Shown: in pieces, positions 24,149 to 32,863 of the stretch | How the letters are laid out: the number at the start of each line of letters is the position of its first letter | How positions within the stretch are numbered: position 1 is the first letter of the stretch | DNA from: Streptomyces diastatochromogenes | Lineage (GTDB): Bacteria > Actinomycetota > Actinomycetes > Streptomycetales > Streptomycetaceae | Assembly (NCBI GenBank): GCA_001550305.1 | Contig: LRTP01000258.1 | Span: 1-49,923, forward strand | Direction: 5' to 3' | DNA length: 49,923 nt | Notes under the pieces: model-generated | What the model saw: the letters and a program-made list of their open reading frames with translations, nothing else | What the model was told of the DNA's origin: nothing | Database searches by the model: none | Program-made: the position numbers and the translations under genes

Positions 24149-24954
24149 CGGCCCGCACCCGCGAAGGCGATGATCGCGGCAGCCGTCTCCTCCGGGGCGG
24201 CGAGCTGGGGGCAGTGCCCGGTCGCGTTCAGCGTGACCAGGCGGCTGCCGGGGATCTGTGACTGCACGAAGGTTCCGACTTCCGGGGGCGCGATCGCGTC
24301 GCTGGAACACTGCGCGACCAAGGTGGGCACGGTGACCTTGGCGAGGTCGTCGCGGTTGTCGGACAGGAAGGTCACCCGGGCGAACGTCCGGGCGATGTCC
24401 GGATCGGTCCGGCAGAAGCTGTTGGTGAGCTCCTCACCCAGTTCCGGACGCTCGGGATTACCCATGATCACCGGAGCCATGGCACCTGACCAGCCCAGAT
24501 AGTTCGCATCCAGCGATTCCAGGAGCTCATCGATGTCCTCGGCACTGAACCCACCCCGGTAGCCGGCGGCCGGATCGTCGATGAAGCACGGCGACGGGGC
24601 GAGCAGGACCAGACCGGCGAAGGCCTCCGGCTCCCGCGCCGCAGCCAGCACGCCCATCATCGCGCTCACCGAGTGCCCCACAAAGGTCACGGGCCCGAGC
24701 GACAGCTCACGGCAGATCTCCAGCACGTCATCGGCGTATCCCTCCATCGAGGAATAACGCTCCACGTTCCACGCCGAAAGATCGGAACGCCCCGCTCCCA
24801 CGTGGTCGAAGAGCACCACGGTGAAGTCGCGCTCCAGAAGCGGTACCACCAGGCGCCACATGTTCTGGTCGCACCCGAACCCGTGCGCCAGCATCAGCAC
24901 GGGGCGACCGGGCCGGCCGGTCACCGTCACATGATTCCTGCTCCGCACAGTCAT
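24145..24954 (-). CDS. rsbQ: Alpha/beta hydrolase, RsbQ-like activator of the PAS phosphatase
   Basis: 269 residues. It resembles B. subtilis RsbQ along its length as I remember it: SRNHV near the start, GFGCDQ, DHVGAGRSDLSAW, FVGHSVSA, APSPCFIDDP and ATGHCPQL. The catalytic triad reads Ser95, Asp219, His247, essentially the RsbQ numbering. RsbQ is required for RsbP activity and probably hydrolyses a small molecule sensed by the PAS domain. The same fold also serves plant strigolactone/karrikin receptors. Direct coupling to the PAS-PP2C gene downstream makes the assignment strong. Confidence 0.9.
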   Translation of the reverse strand: MTVRSRNHVTVTGRPGRPVLMLAHGFGCDQNMWRLVVPLLERDFTVVLFDHVGAGRSDLSAWNVERYSSMEGYADDVLEICRELSLGPVTFVGHSVSAMMGVLAAAREPEAFAGLVLLAPSPCFIDDPAAGYRGGFSAEDIDELLESLDANYLGWSGAMAPVIMGNPERPELGEELTNSFCRTDPDIARTFARVTFLSDNRDDLAKVTVPTLVAQCSSDAIAPPEVGTFVQSQIPGSRLVTLNATGHCPQLAAPEETAAAIIAFAGAGR

Positions 24955-25160
24955 ACGCCCATCCTCGCAGACGGTTCTACGGCCCCCTCCCGGGACCGAG
25001 TGGCTTCAGTGGTGACGGGGCGCCCGATCGGGGCGCCGATGGCGCGCACGCCGTCGTGCCAGTTGCCCGTTTCGATGCCGATTTCGGCATGCGCGTCCCG
25101 GTGTGACGCAGGGCGCTCGGCCGCCAACTCATCCGCACGGGCGGTGAGTCGCACCGTCAC
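24951..25160 (-). CDS. Possible small protein upstream of rsbQ
   Basis: A 69-codon frame from a GTG at 25160 whose stop overlaps the rsbQ ATG (ATGA). It is hydrophilic, with no motif recognised and no convincing ribosome binding site. The overlap is the only support; it may instead be leader sequence of the rsbQ transcript. Confidence 0.3.
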   Translation of the reverse strand: MTVRLTARADELAAERPASHRDAHAEIGIETGNWHDGVRAIGAPIGRPVTTEATRSREGAVEPSARMGV

Positions 25161-25232
25161 CTTTGACCCGGCGCGGGCAGGGGACCGTGCTCCCGTCCAG
25201 TACGCCGACGTACGGGCCGAGAGGGCCTGTAG

Positions 25233-26960
25233 TCAGCCTTCGCGGCTCGGAAGAATCTCCTTGACCTTGGCGATCGCGAAGCCCCACCCCTGTGCCACCG
25301 TCGGCTTGCCCGGCACGGCCACTTCCTCGGGGTTGGTCAGCACATCCAGCAGGACCGGTCCAGGGGTGTCGAGGGCCCGGCGCACGCTGTCGTGGAGATC
25401 GGCCGGGTCGGTGACGCGGATGCCGGTGAGGCCGAGCGCGGTGGCGACCGCGGCGAAGTCGGGGTTGTCGAGTTCCGTGCCGAATTCAGGCAGGCCGGCC
25501 TGCTCCTGTTCGAGTTTGACCATCCCCAGTCGGCGGTTGTCGAAGACCACGAGTTTCACCGGCAGTTGGTACGTCTTGATCGTCATGAGGTCGCCGAGCA
25601 GCATGCTCAGCCCTCCGTCGCCGCAGAAGGCGACGGTCTGGCGATCGGGCGCCCAGAGCTGGGCCCCGAGGGCCTGGGGCATGGCATTGGCCATCGAGCC
25701 GAGGTTGTACGAGCCGATCAGGCGCCTGCTGCCACGCATGGTGACGAAGCGCGACAGCCAGACGGTGGCCATTCCGGTGTCGGAGGTGAAGACGGCGTCC
25801 TCGGCGGCGTAGGCGTCCACCGCGGCGGCCAGCGCCTCGGGGCGGATCTCATGGTCACGGTTGTCCAGAGCGGCCCTCAGCTTCCCGGTCCAGCGGCGCT
25901 CGTGACGCGGGTCGGCCAGGCGTCGCTGTCCTTCCTGCCAGTGGGCGAACCGTTCCCGCGCGTCGTCCAGGTGGCCGTGGTCCGGGACCGCCTTCAGCAG
26001 CGGGAGCAGGGCTCGTAGTGTCGCGCCGACATCGCCCGTCAGACCCACGTCCACGGGAACCCGGCGGCCCAAGTGCTCCTCACGGGTGTCGATCTGGACG
26101 ACCTTGCACTCCTTCGGGTACCAGTCCCGGTACGGGAAGTCGGTACCCAGCATCAGGAGCACGTCGCCGCTGTCGAGCGCGTGGGAAGCGGCGGGGTTGC
26201 CTATCAGACCGGTCTGCCCCACCTGGAAGTCGTTGTCCCCTTCGAACCCCTCTTTCGCCTTGAGGGTGAGCACCATCGGCGCGGCGAGCGCTTCGGCGGT
26301 CCGCAGGACCTCGGCGCGGGCGGCGCGCGCTCCGCGGCCGACGAGCAGCGTGACGCGGTCGGCGCCGTTCAGGAGTTCGGCGGCCTCCGCGAGCGCCGGG
26401 TCGTCCGGGCGGGTGACGGGGCGGGTGAGGGTGAAGCGGGCGGGCCGGTCGTCGCTCAGCTCCTGGTCGCCCAGGTCCCCGGGCACGGTGAGCACCGCCA
26501 CGCCGCCTTGGCTGACAGCCGTACGTACGGCCGACTCCAGCATCCGCGGCATCTGATCGGGGGAGGAGACCGTGGCACGGTAGACGGCCACGTCACGGAA
26601 GAGCAGGTCGTTGTCGACTTCCTGGAAGTAGTCGCTGCCCACCTCGGCGAGGGGAACCTGACCGCAGATCGCGAGGACGGGGGTACGGCTCTTGGCCGCG
26701 TCGTAGAGCCCGTTGAGAAGGTGTACGGAGCCGGGTCCCACCGTTCCCATGCACACTCCGAGAGTTCCCGAGAGCTGGGACTGCGCTCCAGCGGCGAAGG
26801 CCGCGGCTTCTTCGTGCCGGCAGCCGACCCAATTCAGGTCGTCAGTGGTGCGGATCGCGTCGGTCAGTGGATTCAAGGCGTCTCCGACCACTCCGAAGAC
26901 ATGCTGGACGCCCAGGTCCTTGAGTGCGTCGACGATCACGCGGGCGACGGTTCGTGCCAC
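25233..26960 (-). CDS. poxB: Pyruvate oxidase/dehydrogenase (quinone), ThDP-dependent
   Basis: 575 residues, the expected length. The N-terminal ThDP-binding Pyr domain shows VFGVVGDALNPLTDAI and the catalytic Glu in CRHEEAAAFAAGAQ. A central FAD-type domain follows, and the C-terminal PP domain has the thiamine motif GDGGLSMLLGDLMT (near residue 445) ending at N/R in FDNRRLGM. PoxB converts pyruvate to acetate and CO2 and passes electrons to the membrane quinone pool. A related acetolactate synthase is excluded by the PoxB-like N-terminus. It ends 272 bases upstream of rsbQ (in transcript direction), so it is probably a separate unit. Confidence 0.88.
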   Translation of the reverse strand: MARTVARVIVDALKDLGVQHVFGVVGDALNPLTDAIRTTDDLNWVGCRHEEAAAFAAGAQSQLSGTLGVCMGTVGPGSVHLLNGLYDAAKSRTPVLAICGQVPLAEVGSDYFQEVDNDLLFRDVAVYRATVSSPDQMPRMLESAVRTAVSQGGVAVLTVPGDLGDQELSDDRPARFTLTRPVTRPDDPALAEAAELLNGADRVTLLVGRGARAARAEVLRTAEALAAPMVLTLKAKEGFEGDNDFQVGQTGLIGNPAASHALDSGDVLLMLGTDFPYRDWYPKECKVVQIDTREEHLGRRVPVDVGLTGDVGATLRALLPLLKAVPDHGHLDDARERFAHWQEGQRRLADPRHERRWTGKLRAALDNRDHEIRPEALAAAVDAYAAEDAVFTSDTGMATVWLSRFVTMRGSRRLIGSYNLGSMANAMPQALGAQLWAPDRQTVAFCGDGGLSMLLGDLMTIKTYQLPVKLVVFDNRRLGMVKLEQEQAGLPEFGTELDNPDFAAVATALGLTGIRVTDPADLHDSVRRALDTPGPVLLDVLTNPEEVAVPGKPTVAQGWGFAIAKVKEILPSREG

Positions 26961-27005
26961 GGGAGTGCCCTTCGGTCCGGTGCGGCCCTCGGAATGAGTG
27001 CCGGT

Positions 27006-28634
27006 TCAGTGGGTGAAGCGGTCCGGGTCTGCTGCCTTCCAGTCGGCTGCCCAGCTGGAGGGCGCCGATGTGAGCAGTTGTCCGGGGGTGAGCCAGTCGT
27101 GGAGTTCCGCGTAGGAGCGGACGGTGTGCGGGTTCACCCGCTGGAGCAGCATGTGGGGTCGCAGCCCGCCCGGGTCGTCGACGCCCATCGAGGCCATGAT
27201 CTGGAGAGCGCTCTTGACCGTTGCCTGCTGATAGCGCCGTACGCGCTGGGACTTGTCGGGAACATCAACGGCGCGGGCGCGCCGTTCGTCCTGGGTGGCG
27301 ACCCCTACGGGGCAGGCGTTGGTGTGGCAGCGCTGGGCCTGGATGCATCCGATCGCGAACATCATGGCGCGGGCGGAGTTGGTGTAGTCGGCTCCCTGGA
27401 GCAGGCGCCTGACGAGGTCGCTGCCGGTGGCGACCTTGCCGCTTGCACCGATCCGCATCCGGTCGCGCAACCCGACGCCCACGAGGGCGTTGTGTACGGC
27501 CATCAGTCCCTCACCCAGCGGCAGGCCGACATTGTCCGCGAACTCGAGCGGCGCCGCGCCCGTACCGCCCTCCGCGCCGTCGACGATGATGAAGTCCGGA
27601 GCGCTGCCCTCCTCCAGCATCGCCTTGCACACGGCCAGGAACTCACGGCGCGAGCCGACGCAGAGCTTGAACCCGACGGGCTTGCCGCCGGCCAGTTCGC
27701 GCATCCGGGCCAGGAAGCGCACCAGCTCGCGCGGTGTGGAGTAGACGCGGTGGAAGGGCGGCGAGATGACGGTCTCCCCTTGTGGAACCCCACGCACCGC
27801 GGCGATCTCCGCGTTCACCTTGGCACCCGGCAGGACTCCTCCGATGCCGGGCTTGGCGCCCTGGCTGATCTTCAACGACACGCACTTGACCTGCTGGTGC
27901 GCCGCCTTCTCGGCGAACTGCCGCTCGTCGAAGTCCCCGTCGTCGGTCCGGCAGCCGAAGTATCCGGTGCCGATCTCCCAGACGAGATCCCCGCCGGGGC
28001 GCAGGTGGTACTCCGACAGCCCGCCCTCACCGGTGTCGTGGGCGAAACCACCCAGCTGCGCGCCGGTGTTGAGGGCCAGTACGGCATTGGCCGACAGTGA
28101 GCCGAAGCTCATCGCTGAGACGTTGAGCAGGGCCATGTCGTACGGCCGGGTGCACTCGGGTCCGCCGATTCGGACACGAGGCGCCTCGGCGGGCACCGAT
28201 CGGGGGGCCATGGACGGGGTGAGGAACTCGCTGCCCGTCCGGTACAGGTCGAGTTCGGTGCCGAACGGTTCCTCGGCGTCGGTGCCCTTGGCGCGCTCGT
28301 AGACGATGCTGCGGGTGTCACGGTCGAAGGGGCGGCCGTCGAAGTTGCGCTCGATGAAGTACTGCTGGAGCTCCGGCCGCAGCGCCTCCAGCGCGAATCG
28401 GAGATGCCCGAGCAGCGGGTAGTTCCGCAGGACGGAATGACGACGCTGCACGAGATCGTGGACGGCCACGAGCGCGAGCACGAGCAAGGGGCAGGCCGCG
28501 GCCCACCACCAGGGTGACACCAGGACGGCGGTGACCGAGCCTGCCACCGCCAGCGAGCCGAGCAGGACGACCAGAAGTATCTTCAGCACATCGTGCGTGT
28601 GTCCCGAAGTCCGGCGGTCAATCCTCGCGCGCAT
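27006..28634 (-). CDS. FMN-binding glutamate synthase-family protein (GltB2-like)
   Basis: About 542 residues from the ATG at 28634; a GTG at 28589 is an alternative, and the longer frame from 28784 lacks support. Two N-terminal hydrophobic helices (VLKILLVVLLGSLAVAGSVT and PWWWAAACPLLVLALVAV) anchor it. The rest is the glutamate-synthase FMN barrel: LNVSAMSFGSLSANAVLALN, SLKISQGAKPGIGG and DGAEGGTGAAPLEF. A cysteine cluster (CIQAQRCHTNACPVG, about 428-442) fits an iron-sulphur site. These membrane-anchored relatives lack the amidotransferase domain and their substrate is not established. It lies 45 bases upstream of poxB in the same direction, so co-transcription is likely. Confidence 0.8.
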   Translation of the reverse strand: MRARIDRRTSGHTHDVLKILLVVLLGSLAVAGSVTAVLVSPWWWAAACPLLVLALVAVHDLVQRRHSVLRNYPLLGHLRFALEALRPELQQYFIERNFDGRPFDRDTRSIVYERAKGTDAEEPFGTELDLYRTGSEFLTPSMAPRSVPAEAPRVRIGGPECTRPYDMALLNVSAMSFGSLSANAVLALNTGAQLGGFAHDTGEGGLSEYHLRPGGDLVWEIGTGYFGCRTDDGDFDERQFAEKAAHQQVKCVSLKISQGAKPGIGGVLPGAKVNAEIAAVRGVPQGETVISPPFHRVYSTPRELVRFLARMRELAGGKPVGFKLCVGSRREFLAVCKAMLEEGSAPDFIIVDGAEGGTGAAPLEFADNVGLPLGEGLMAVHNALVGVGLRDRMRIGASGKVATGSDLVRRLLQGADYTNSARAMMFAIGCIQAQRCHTNACPVGVATQDERRARAVDVPDKSQRVRRYQQATVKSALQIMASMGVDDPGGLRPHMLLQRVNPHTVRSYAELHDWLTPGQLLTSAPSSWAADWKAADPDRFTH

Positions 28635-28882
28635 CCCTCCGGCGCTACCGGTGTCCCAGCAGGTAGAGAGGGCGCTGAGGCCCGAGGAGTCCGGAAGGTC
28701 GCCAGGGGCCGGTGTCGTGCATGCCCTTCTCGTCACTGCGGGCTTCGCTCCGTTCCTCTCCGCGGTCGCTCGTGCGTGGAGCAAGCGGTGGCTTCCGTCT
28801 GTGTAGGTTCGTGGCCGCAGTGGGTACCCGGTTTCCCTGGGCGGCGCGGGCCGTCCGGGAAAGCCGATGCGGAGGGATACCT

Positions 28883-29356
28883 GTGGACGGGATTGTGCTG
28901 CTCAAGGAAGACCACAAGACGGTGGAGAAGCTGTTCAAGCAGTTCGAGAAGGCCGGCGACGGCGCCCATGCCGAGAAGCGGAAGATCGCCGACCAGGTGA
29001 TCGAAGAACTCACCACCCATACCTGGATCGAGGAGAAGATCTTCTACCCGGCCGCCCGCGAGGCGGACCCCGACACCAAGGACGACGTCCTGGAAAGCGT
29101 CGAGGAACACCACGTCGTGCTGTGGATGCTCTCCGAGCTCAAGGACCTCGACCCGGCCGATGAGCGGTTCGACGCCAAGATGACCGTCCTCATGGAGAAC
29201 GTCCGCCACCACGTCGAGGAAGAGGAGAAGGAATGGTTCCCCGATGTCCGCAAGGCCATGGGCCGCAACCGACTCACCGAACTCGGCGAACAGATGGAAG
29301 CGGCCAAGAAGACGGCCCCCGGTGAACCCCTCGCGGTTCCCAGCGCCGACCAGTAG
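28883..29356 (+). CDS. Hemerythrin-domain protein
   Basis: 157 residues from the GTG at 28883, with GGAGGGA six bases upstream. The helical bundle shows the histidine/glutamate pattern of bacterial hemerythrins: LLKEDHKTVEKLF, HTWIEEKIFYPAA, VEEHHVVLWML and NVRHHVEEEEKEWFP. Such proteins bind a diiron centre and sense or carry O2 or NO, or buffer iron. It is divergent from the GltB-like gene. A Pro/Ala-rich end follows the bundle. Confidence 0.85.
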   Translation: MDGIVLLKEDHKTVEKLFKQFEKAGDGAHAEKRKIADQVIEELTTHTWIEEKIFYPAAREADPDTKDDVLESVEEHHVVLWMLSELKDLDPADERFDAKMTVLMENVRHHVEEEEKEWFPDVRKAMGRNRLTELGEQMEAAKKTAPGEPLAVPSADQ

Positions 29357-29464
29357 ACCGCCCACGGCGGGTGCGCCTGCCACCCGACGGAACCCCTCGC
29401 CGGCCTGCCTCCGCCCCGTCGCTGGGCGCTCCACACGTTCCGATACGGCAGGAGGTTTTCTCGT

Positions 29465-29917
29465 ATGGCTGTTCGTCATCATCTGATACGTCGTCCCCCG
29501 CATGCGGTGTGGGCAGTGCTTGCCGATCCGGTCCGGTACGGGGAGTGGGTGGTGGGACCCTCCGAGTCCACGCCCCTCGACCAGGCCTGGCCCGAAGTGG
29601 GTTCCCGGATCCGCTACACCGTGCGGCTGGGTCCCTGGTCGGCGGACGGGGTCACGACCGTCCGCCACGGCGAAACGGGCAGGGAGCTGGAACTGGAGGC
29701 TTCGTTCAAGCCACTGGGCACCGCGAGGATCTTCCTCCAGCTCCGGCCGTGGGGTGAGGAAACCCTCGTCGTCTGCGACGAGCACCCTTTGCGAGGTCCG
29801 GGCGGCGCTCTCCACAACGCCGCGACCGAAGCGCTGCTGCAACTGCGGCACCGGGGCATGCTCGCCCGCCTGGCCAGGGTCGTGGAACAGCAGCACGAGG
29901 AGACCCGCCATACCTAA
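29465..29917 (+). CDS. SRPBCC-family protein
   Basis: 150 residues from the ATG at 29465 with AGGAGG at 29449-29454. The fold starts with MAVRHHLIRRPPHAVWAVLA and continues with a central WSADGVTTVRH strand and a terminal helix rich in Gln/Arg. These helix-grip proteins bind hydrophobic ligands in a deep pocket; no catalytic residues can be assigned. It lies 108 bases after the hemerythrin gene. The 29918-30130 stretch that follows shows no gene. Confidence 0.7.
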   Translation: MAVRHHLIRRPPHAVWAVLADPVRYGEWVVGPSESTPLDQAWPEVGSRIRYTVRLGPWSADGVTTVRHGETGRELELEASFKPLGTARIFLQLRPWGEETLVVCDEHPLRGPGGALHNAATEALLQLRHRGMLARLARVVEQQHEETRHT

Positions 29918-30130
29918 CGCGTCTCCGGACTCAAGGTGCTGCCGACAGTGAACGGGAGCGTAGCGGCTCGGACCAGGCGGCCGCGCCCTCGGTGCCCCGC
30001 CGCACGGCAAGGCGCCGATCCTCGGCGTGCGCTTCTTGCTGAGCACGGTCGCAGGGTCGTCTCTGCATCTGCCGGACGCTGCGAGTCGGCTCTCACGCAG
30101 GGCTGAGCCCCGGGGGAGCGTCAACCCGGA

Positions 30131-30382
30131 TCAGGGGTTGAGTTCGGATGTCGCCTCGGGCCCTGGAGTGTCCGTTTGGCTCGGCCCGGCGGGCTTTCGA
30201 TGGCTGGTGTCGCACCACGGGTAGGTGCGGCTGCGGCGGCAGGTGCACAGGGCTACGCAGAATCGGTCGGACGACACGACGGTGCCGTCGTCCAGGGTGA
30301 CTTCGACCGGGCCTTCAATGAGCAGAGGTCCTGTCCGCTGAGCGGTGATGCGCCGGCGTCGTTCAGAGGAGTCGTTCGGCAC
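30131..30382 (-). CDS. CDGSH-type iron-sulphur protein
   Basis: 83 residues. The full CDGSH-type signature C-x-C-x2-S-x3-P-x-C-D-x2-H is visible: Cys46, Cys48, Ser51, Pro55, Cys57, Asp58 and His61. It should bind a redox-active [2Fe-2S] cluster with three Cys and one His ligands. The first 40 residues form a small beta domain (PLLIEGPVEVTLDDGTVV). The ATG lies inside the end of the methyltransferase gene (20-base overlap), so it is the last gene of a three-gene run. Confidence 0.88.
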   Translation of the reverse strand: MPNDSSERRRRITAQRTGPLLIEGPVEVTLDDGTVVSSDRFCVALCTCRRSRTYPWCDTSHRKPAGPSQTDTPGPEATSELNP

Positions 30383-31016
30383 GGATGATCACCAGCTCTT
30401 CCTTGCCGTCATTGTCTTCCAGCAGGCCACGGCTGCGCAGCCAGCTGCTTCGGGAGCGAAGTACGGGCCCGACCGCGATGGACCGGTGTTCCACGACGTC
30501 CGCGTTCAGGCCGGCCGCCCGCAACAGTCTCAGTGTCTCTTCCGCGCCGCTCAGGGCGGACTGGACGAGGAGCAGAACTCCGCCGGGCCGCAGGAACGCG
30601 GGTGCGTCCCGGCATATGCGGTCCAGCAGGAGACGGCCGTCATAGCCCGCGTCCCAGGACCGGGCCGCGCCGCGGCGTGGGCAGTCGGCGTCGGGCGAGG
30701 GTACGTACGGCGGGTTGGACAGGACGAGATCGAAAGATCGGCCGGACACCGGAGCCAGCAGGTTGCCGCGCATCACACGCAGCGGAAGTCGCGCCAACGC
30801 CGCGTTGACCTTGGCGTTGAGAACCGCCCGCCAGGAGATGTCGACGGCTGTGACCTGCGCGCCCAGCCGTGCGGCGGCCAAAGCGACGGCTCCTGTACCT
30901 GTGCCGATGTCGAGGACATGAGCCTGCGGCGGGAGGGGTTCCTGACGCAGGGATTGCACGAGCAGATCGGTGTCGTGTTGTGGGGCGTAGACGCCAGGAA
31001 GAGCAAGGGGAGTCAT
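30363..31016 (-). CDS. HemK/MTQ2-type SAM methyltransferase
   Basis: 217 residues. The SAM-binding loop is DIGTGTG at 36-42, the acidic loop VDIS near 59-62, and the catalytic NPPY is at 101-104. NPPY enzymes methylate planar nitrogens, classically glutamine of release factors. It is shorter than PrmC and lacks its N-terminal helical domain, like the MTQ2 group. It sits between a diiron-type oxygenase gene and a CDGSH protein, so the substrate could be a protein or small molecule of that unit. The substrate is unknown. Confidence 0.8.
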   Translation of the reverse strand: MTPLALPGVYAPQHDTDLLVQSLRQEPLPPQAHVLDIGTGTGAVALAAARLGAQVTAVDISWRAVLNAKVNAALARLPLRVMRGNLLAPVSGRSFDLVLSNPPYVPSPDADCPRRGAARSWDAGYDGRLLLDRICRDAPAFLRPGGVLLLVQSALSGAEETLRLLRAAGLNADVVEHRSIAVGPVLRSRSSWLRSRGLLEDNDGKEELVIIRAERLL

Positions 31017-31076
31017 GGGGGTTTCATCTCCGGTTCTCGGGGGTGCAGGAGAACCTGTTCGGGCCGGGCTCGCTGG

Positions 31077-32066
31077 TCAGACGGGCGTACGCAGCGATGA
31101 CTCGCCTGCCCGCCACGCGCCGAGGAGTCGTTCGGCAAGGCGGTCCTCGACGTAGTTGGTGGCGTCCACGCCGAACGCGACGTCGCCGTCCAGGTGGGGT
31201 TCTTCCTCGAGGAGGCCCGCGACGACTTCCCGGCGTACGACCTGCTCATGTACGGCGTCGGCCTCGACGTGCTCGTCGTAGAAGTGCTCGGCGGCCGGTC
31301 CCGCGCCGGTGCGCCGCATGGCCTGGGCGAGCCGCCGTGAACCGGGCGACGAGGTGATCTCGACGGTGGCGAAGTGACCCACCAGTGCGCCTCTGAGGGC
31401 GCGGTGCAGTCCGAAGAGGGACATCAGGTTCACGACGGCGAGTGCCTCGGCGCCGGCAGAGTCGAGATAGTGCCCGTAGGTGGCGTCCAGGCCGAGGTCG
31501 GTCATGAGGTCGGCGAACAGCCGCGCGTGCACCCGATCCGCCCGGCCGCCGCCGAACTCGTCGAACTCCACGGCTGCCATTCCGGCCTTCGCCCGGCCCC
31601 ACAGGCGGGGCAGTACCCAGGCGTGCGGGTCGGCCTCCTTGAGGTGGTACAGCGACCGCTGTGCGGCGTATTCGCGTAGCTGCCACAGTTCGCCGTCGTC
31701 CTGGAGGTAGTGGGTGACTCCGATGCCGTCCACGGGCTCGACGAGCAGGTCGTCCAGCGCCTCGGCGGCGCGTTCATGCCGTGTCGCCTGGTGGCGCAGG
31801 GCCTTGAGGAAGGGGCGCTCCAGGGCTGCTCGCGCCTTGAGGAGGTCAGGGTCCCATTCACGGGCGGCGTCCACGCCGGCGAGACCCCGGTAGTGCAGCT
31901 CGTAACAGAGGTAAAGGCCGAGCTGCCAGTCCTCGCCGAAGGGGGATGCGTCGGCGATCGTCCCGTCGTCGGGAGGTGGCCCTGTACTTCTCAAGTACTC
32001 AGCGATCGCCGTCGAAATGGGGCCCCGGCTCGGCGGCAATGGCGGTTCTTTCGACCAGAAATCCAT
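31077..32066 (-). CDS. Haem-oxygenase-like diiron protein (iron-containing redox enzyme family)
   Basis: 329 residues, mainly helical. The C-terminal half carries the ligand-rich helices EHFYDEHVEADAVHEQVV and DATNYVEDRL, in the spacing seen in haem-oxygenase-like dimetal oxidases. An upstream helix (LGLYLCYELHYRGLAGV) contributes Glu/His candidates. Members of this fold cleave or oxidise amino-acid-derived substrates, or store metal. It starts the run that continues with the methyltransferase (60 bases downstream) and the CDGSH protein. The natural substrate cannot be read from sequence. The 32067-32204 gap shows nothing. Confidence 0.75.
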   Translation of the reverse strand: MDFWSKEPPLPPSRGPISTAIAEYLRSTGPPPDDGTIADASPFGEDWQLGLYLCYELHYRGLAGVDAAREWDPDLLKARAALERPFLKALRHQATRHERAAEALDDLLVEPVDGIGVTHYLQDDGELWQLREYAAQRSLYHLKEADPHAWVLPRLWGRAKAGMAAVEFDEFGGGRADRVHARLFADLMTDLGLDATYGHYLDSAGAEALAVVNLMSLFGLHRALRGALVGHFATVEITSSPGSRRLAQAMRRTGAGPAAEHFYDEHVEADAVHEQVVRREVVAGLLEEEPHLDGDVAFGVDATNYVEDRLAERLLGAWRAGESSLRTPV

Positions 32067-32204
32067 GTGTACGGAGTACCCGTGATCCAGAACGTCTCAC
32101 ATGGCCGCTCTTCTTCGCGGCTGGGCCGAGGGCACTCGCTCTCCTGCTGGAAGCGGAGCAGGTGCCCGTGGGCGCCGGCGCGGGCGGACCGCGTTGCCGG
32201 GGGT

Positions 32205-32615
32205 TCAGTCGGGGGGCGGCAGCAGTGTGCCCAGCGGCCCGAGGTCGAGGTTGAGGTCCTCCATGGTCAGTCCGTACTGGGCGCACAGGTCGCTCATGCG
32301 GTCGTGGAGGAGCATGAGGGTCGCTCCCAGGCGTTCTTCCTGTTCGTCGGTGAGGTCTCCTTGGTCGACGCGGTGCAGGGCCTGTCGTTCCATGAGCTGG
32401 CGCAGGAGTTCCACGAGAGTGAGGACGAGCTTCATGAGGTCCCGTTCGACGGTGTCGCGGTCGGAGCTGATTCGCCGAGCGGGGGAACGTGAGCCCTTGC
32501 CGGCCGGCGGGTCCAGGTCGCGTGGGGCGGCGGGCAGCAGCCGGAAGGCGCGTGCGGCGGCCTCCGCGACCTCGTCGGCGCGGCTCGGCGGCCGTCTCTC
32601 TCCCTCAGCTGTCAT
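32205..32615 (-). CDS. gvpK: Gas vesicle protein GvpK
   Basis: 136 residues. The conserved core is RDTVERDLMKLVLTLVELLR, then LMERQALHRVDQGDLTDEQE, ending in the amphipathic YGLTMEDLNLDLGPLG. GvpK is an accessory or minor shell protein needed for vesicle assembly. It is the last gene of the gvp run, and its ATG overlaps the gvpS stop (ATGA). A perfect 16-bp duplication sits exactly at this junction. Confidence 0.9.
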   Translation of the reverse strand: MTAEGERRPPSRADEVAEAAARAFRLLPAAPRDLDPPAGKGSRSPARRISSDRDTVERDLMKLVLTLVELLRQLMERQALHRVDQGDLTDEQEERLGATLMLLHDRMSDLCAQYGLTMEDLNLDLGPLGTLLPPPD

Positions 32616-32639
32616 GGTCGCCGGCTGTCATGGTCGCCG
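32608..32639. repeat. Perfect 16-bp tandem duplication at gvpS/gvpK junction
   Basis: GCTGTCATGGTCGCCG occurs twice with no gap (32608-32623, 32624-32639). It contains the gvpK start codon on the minus strand. As 16 is not a multiple of three, the duplication must have changed the gvpS reading frame end and the overlap geometry. Confidence 0.9.
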
Positions 32640-32863
32640 CCTCGCGGCGGATTCGTCCTCGTCCATGGCGAGGGGTTCTGCTCACTGATGGAAACGATCA
32701 GGGCACGCAGGGAGACGCGTACCAGATCGATGTCCGCGATGGACAGCACAACGTCACCGGTGAGGACGACCCCTCCGCTCAGAAGTCGGTCCAACAGATC
32801 GATGAGAGCGACCTGCCGCTGAGGCAGACGCTCCGCCTCGGGCGCACGGCCAGGCGTGATCAC
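32612..32863 (-). CDS. gvpS: Gas vesicle protein GvpS (GvpA/J family)
   Basis: 83 residues from a GTG at 32863 that overlaps the gvpL stop. The GvpA-like core is VALIDLLDRLLSGGVVLTGD and IADIDLVRVSLRALIVSI, the alpha-beta-beta-alpha pattern of the shell family. The C-terminal 15 residues (Pro/Arg/Asp-rich) run through the 16-bp duplication. Minor GvpA paralogues such as GvpS act in nucleation or capping. Confidence 0.85.
   Translation of the reverse strand: MITPGRAPEAERLPQRQVALIDLLDRLLSGGVVLTGDVVLSIADIDLVRVSLRALIVSISEQNPSPWTRTNPPRGGDHDSRRP

Noticed and set aside
26073..28100. 675-codon plus-strand frame across poxB and the GltB-like gene
   Set aside because: Both minus-strand genes show full family motifs; the plus frame spans their boundary and encodes no recognisable domain.
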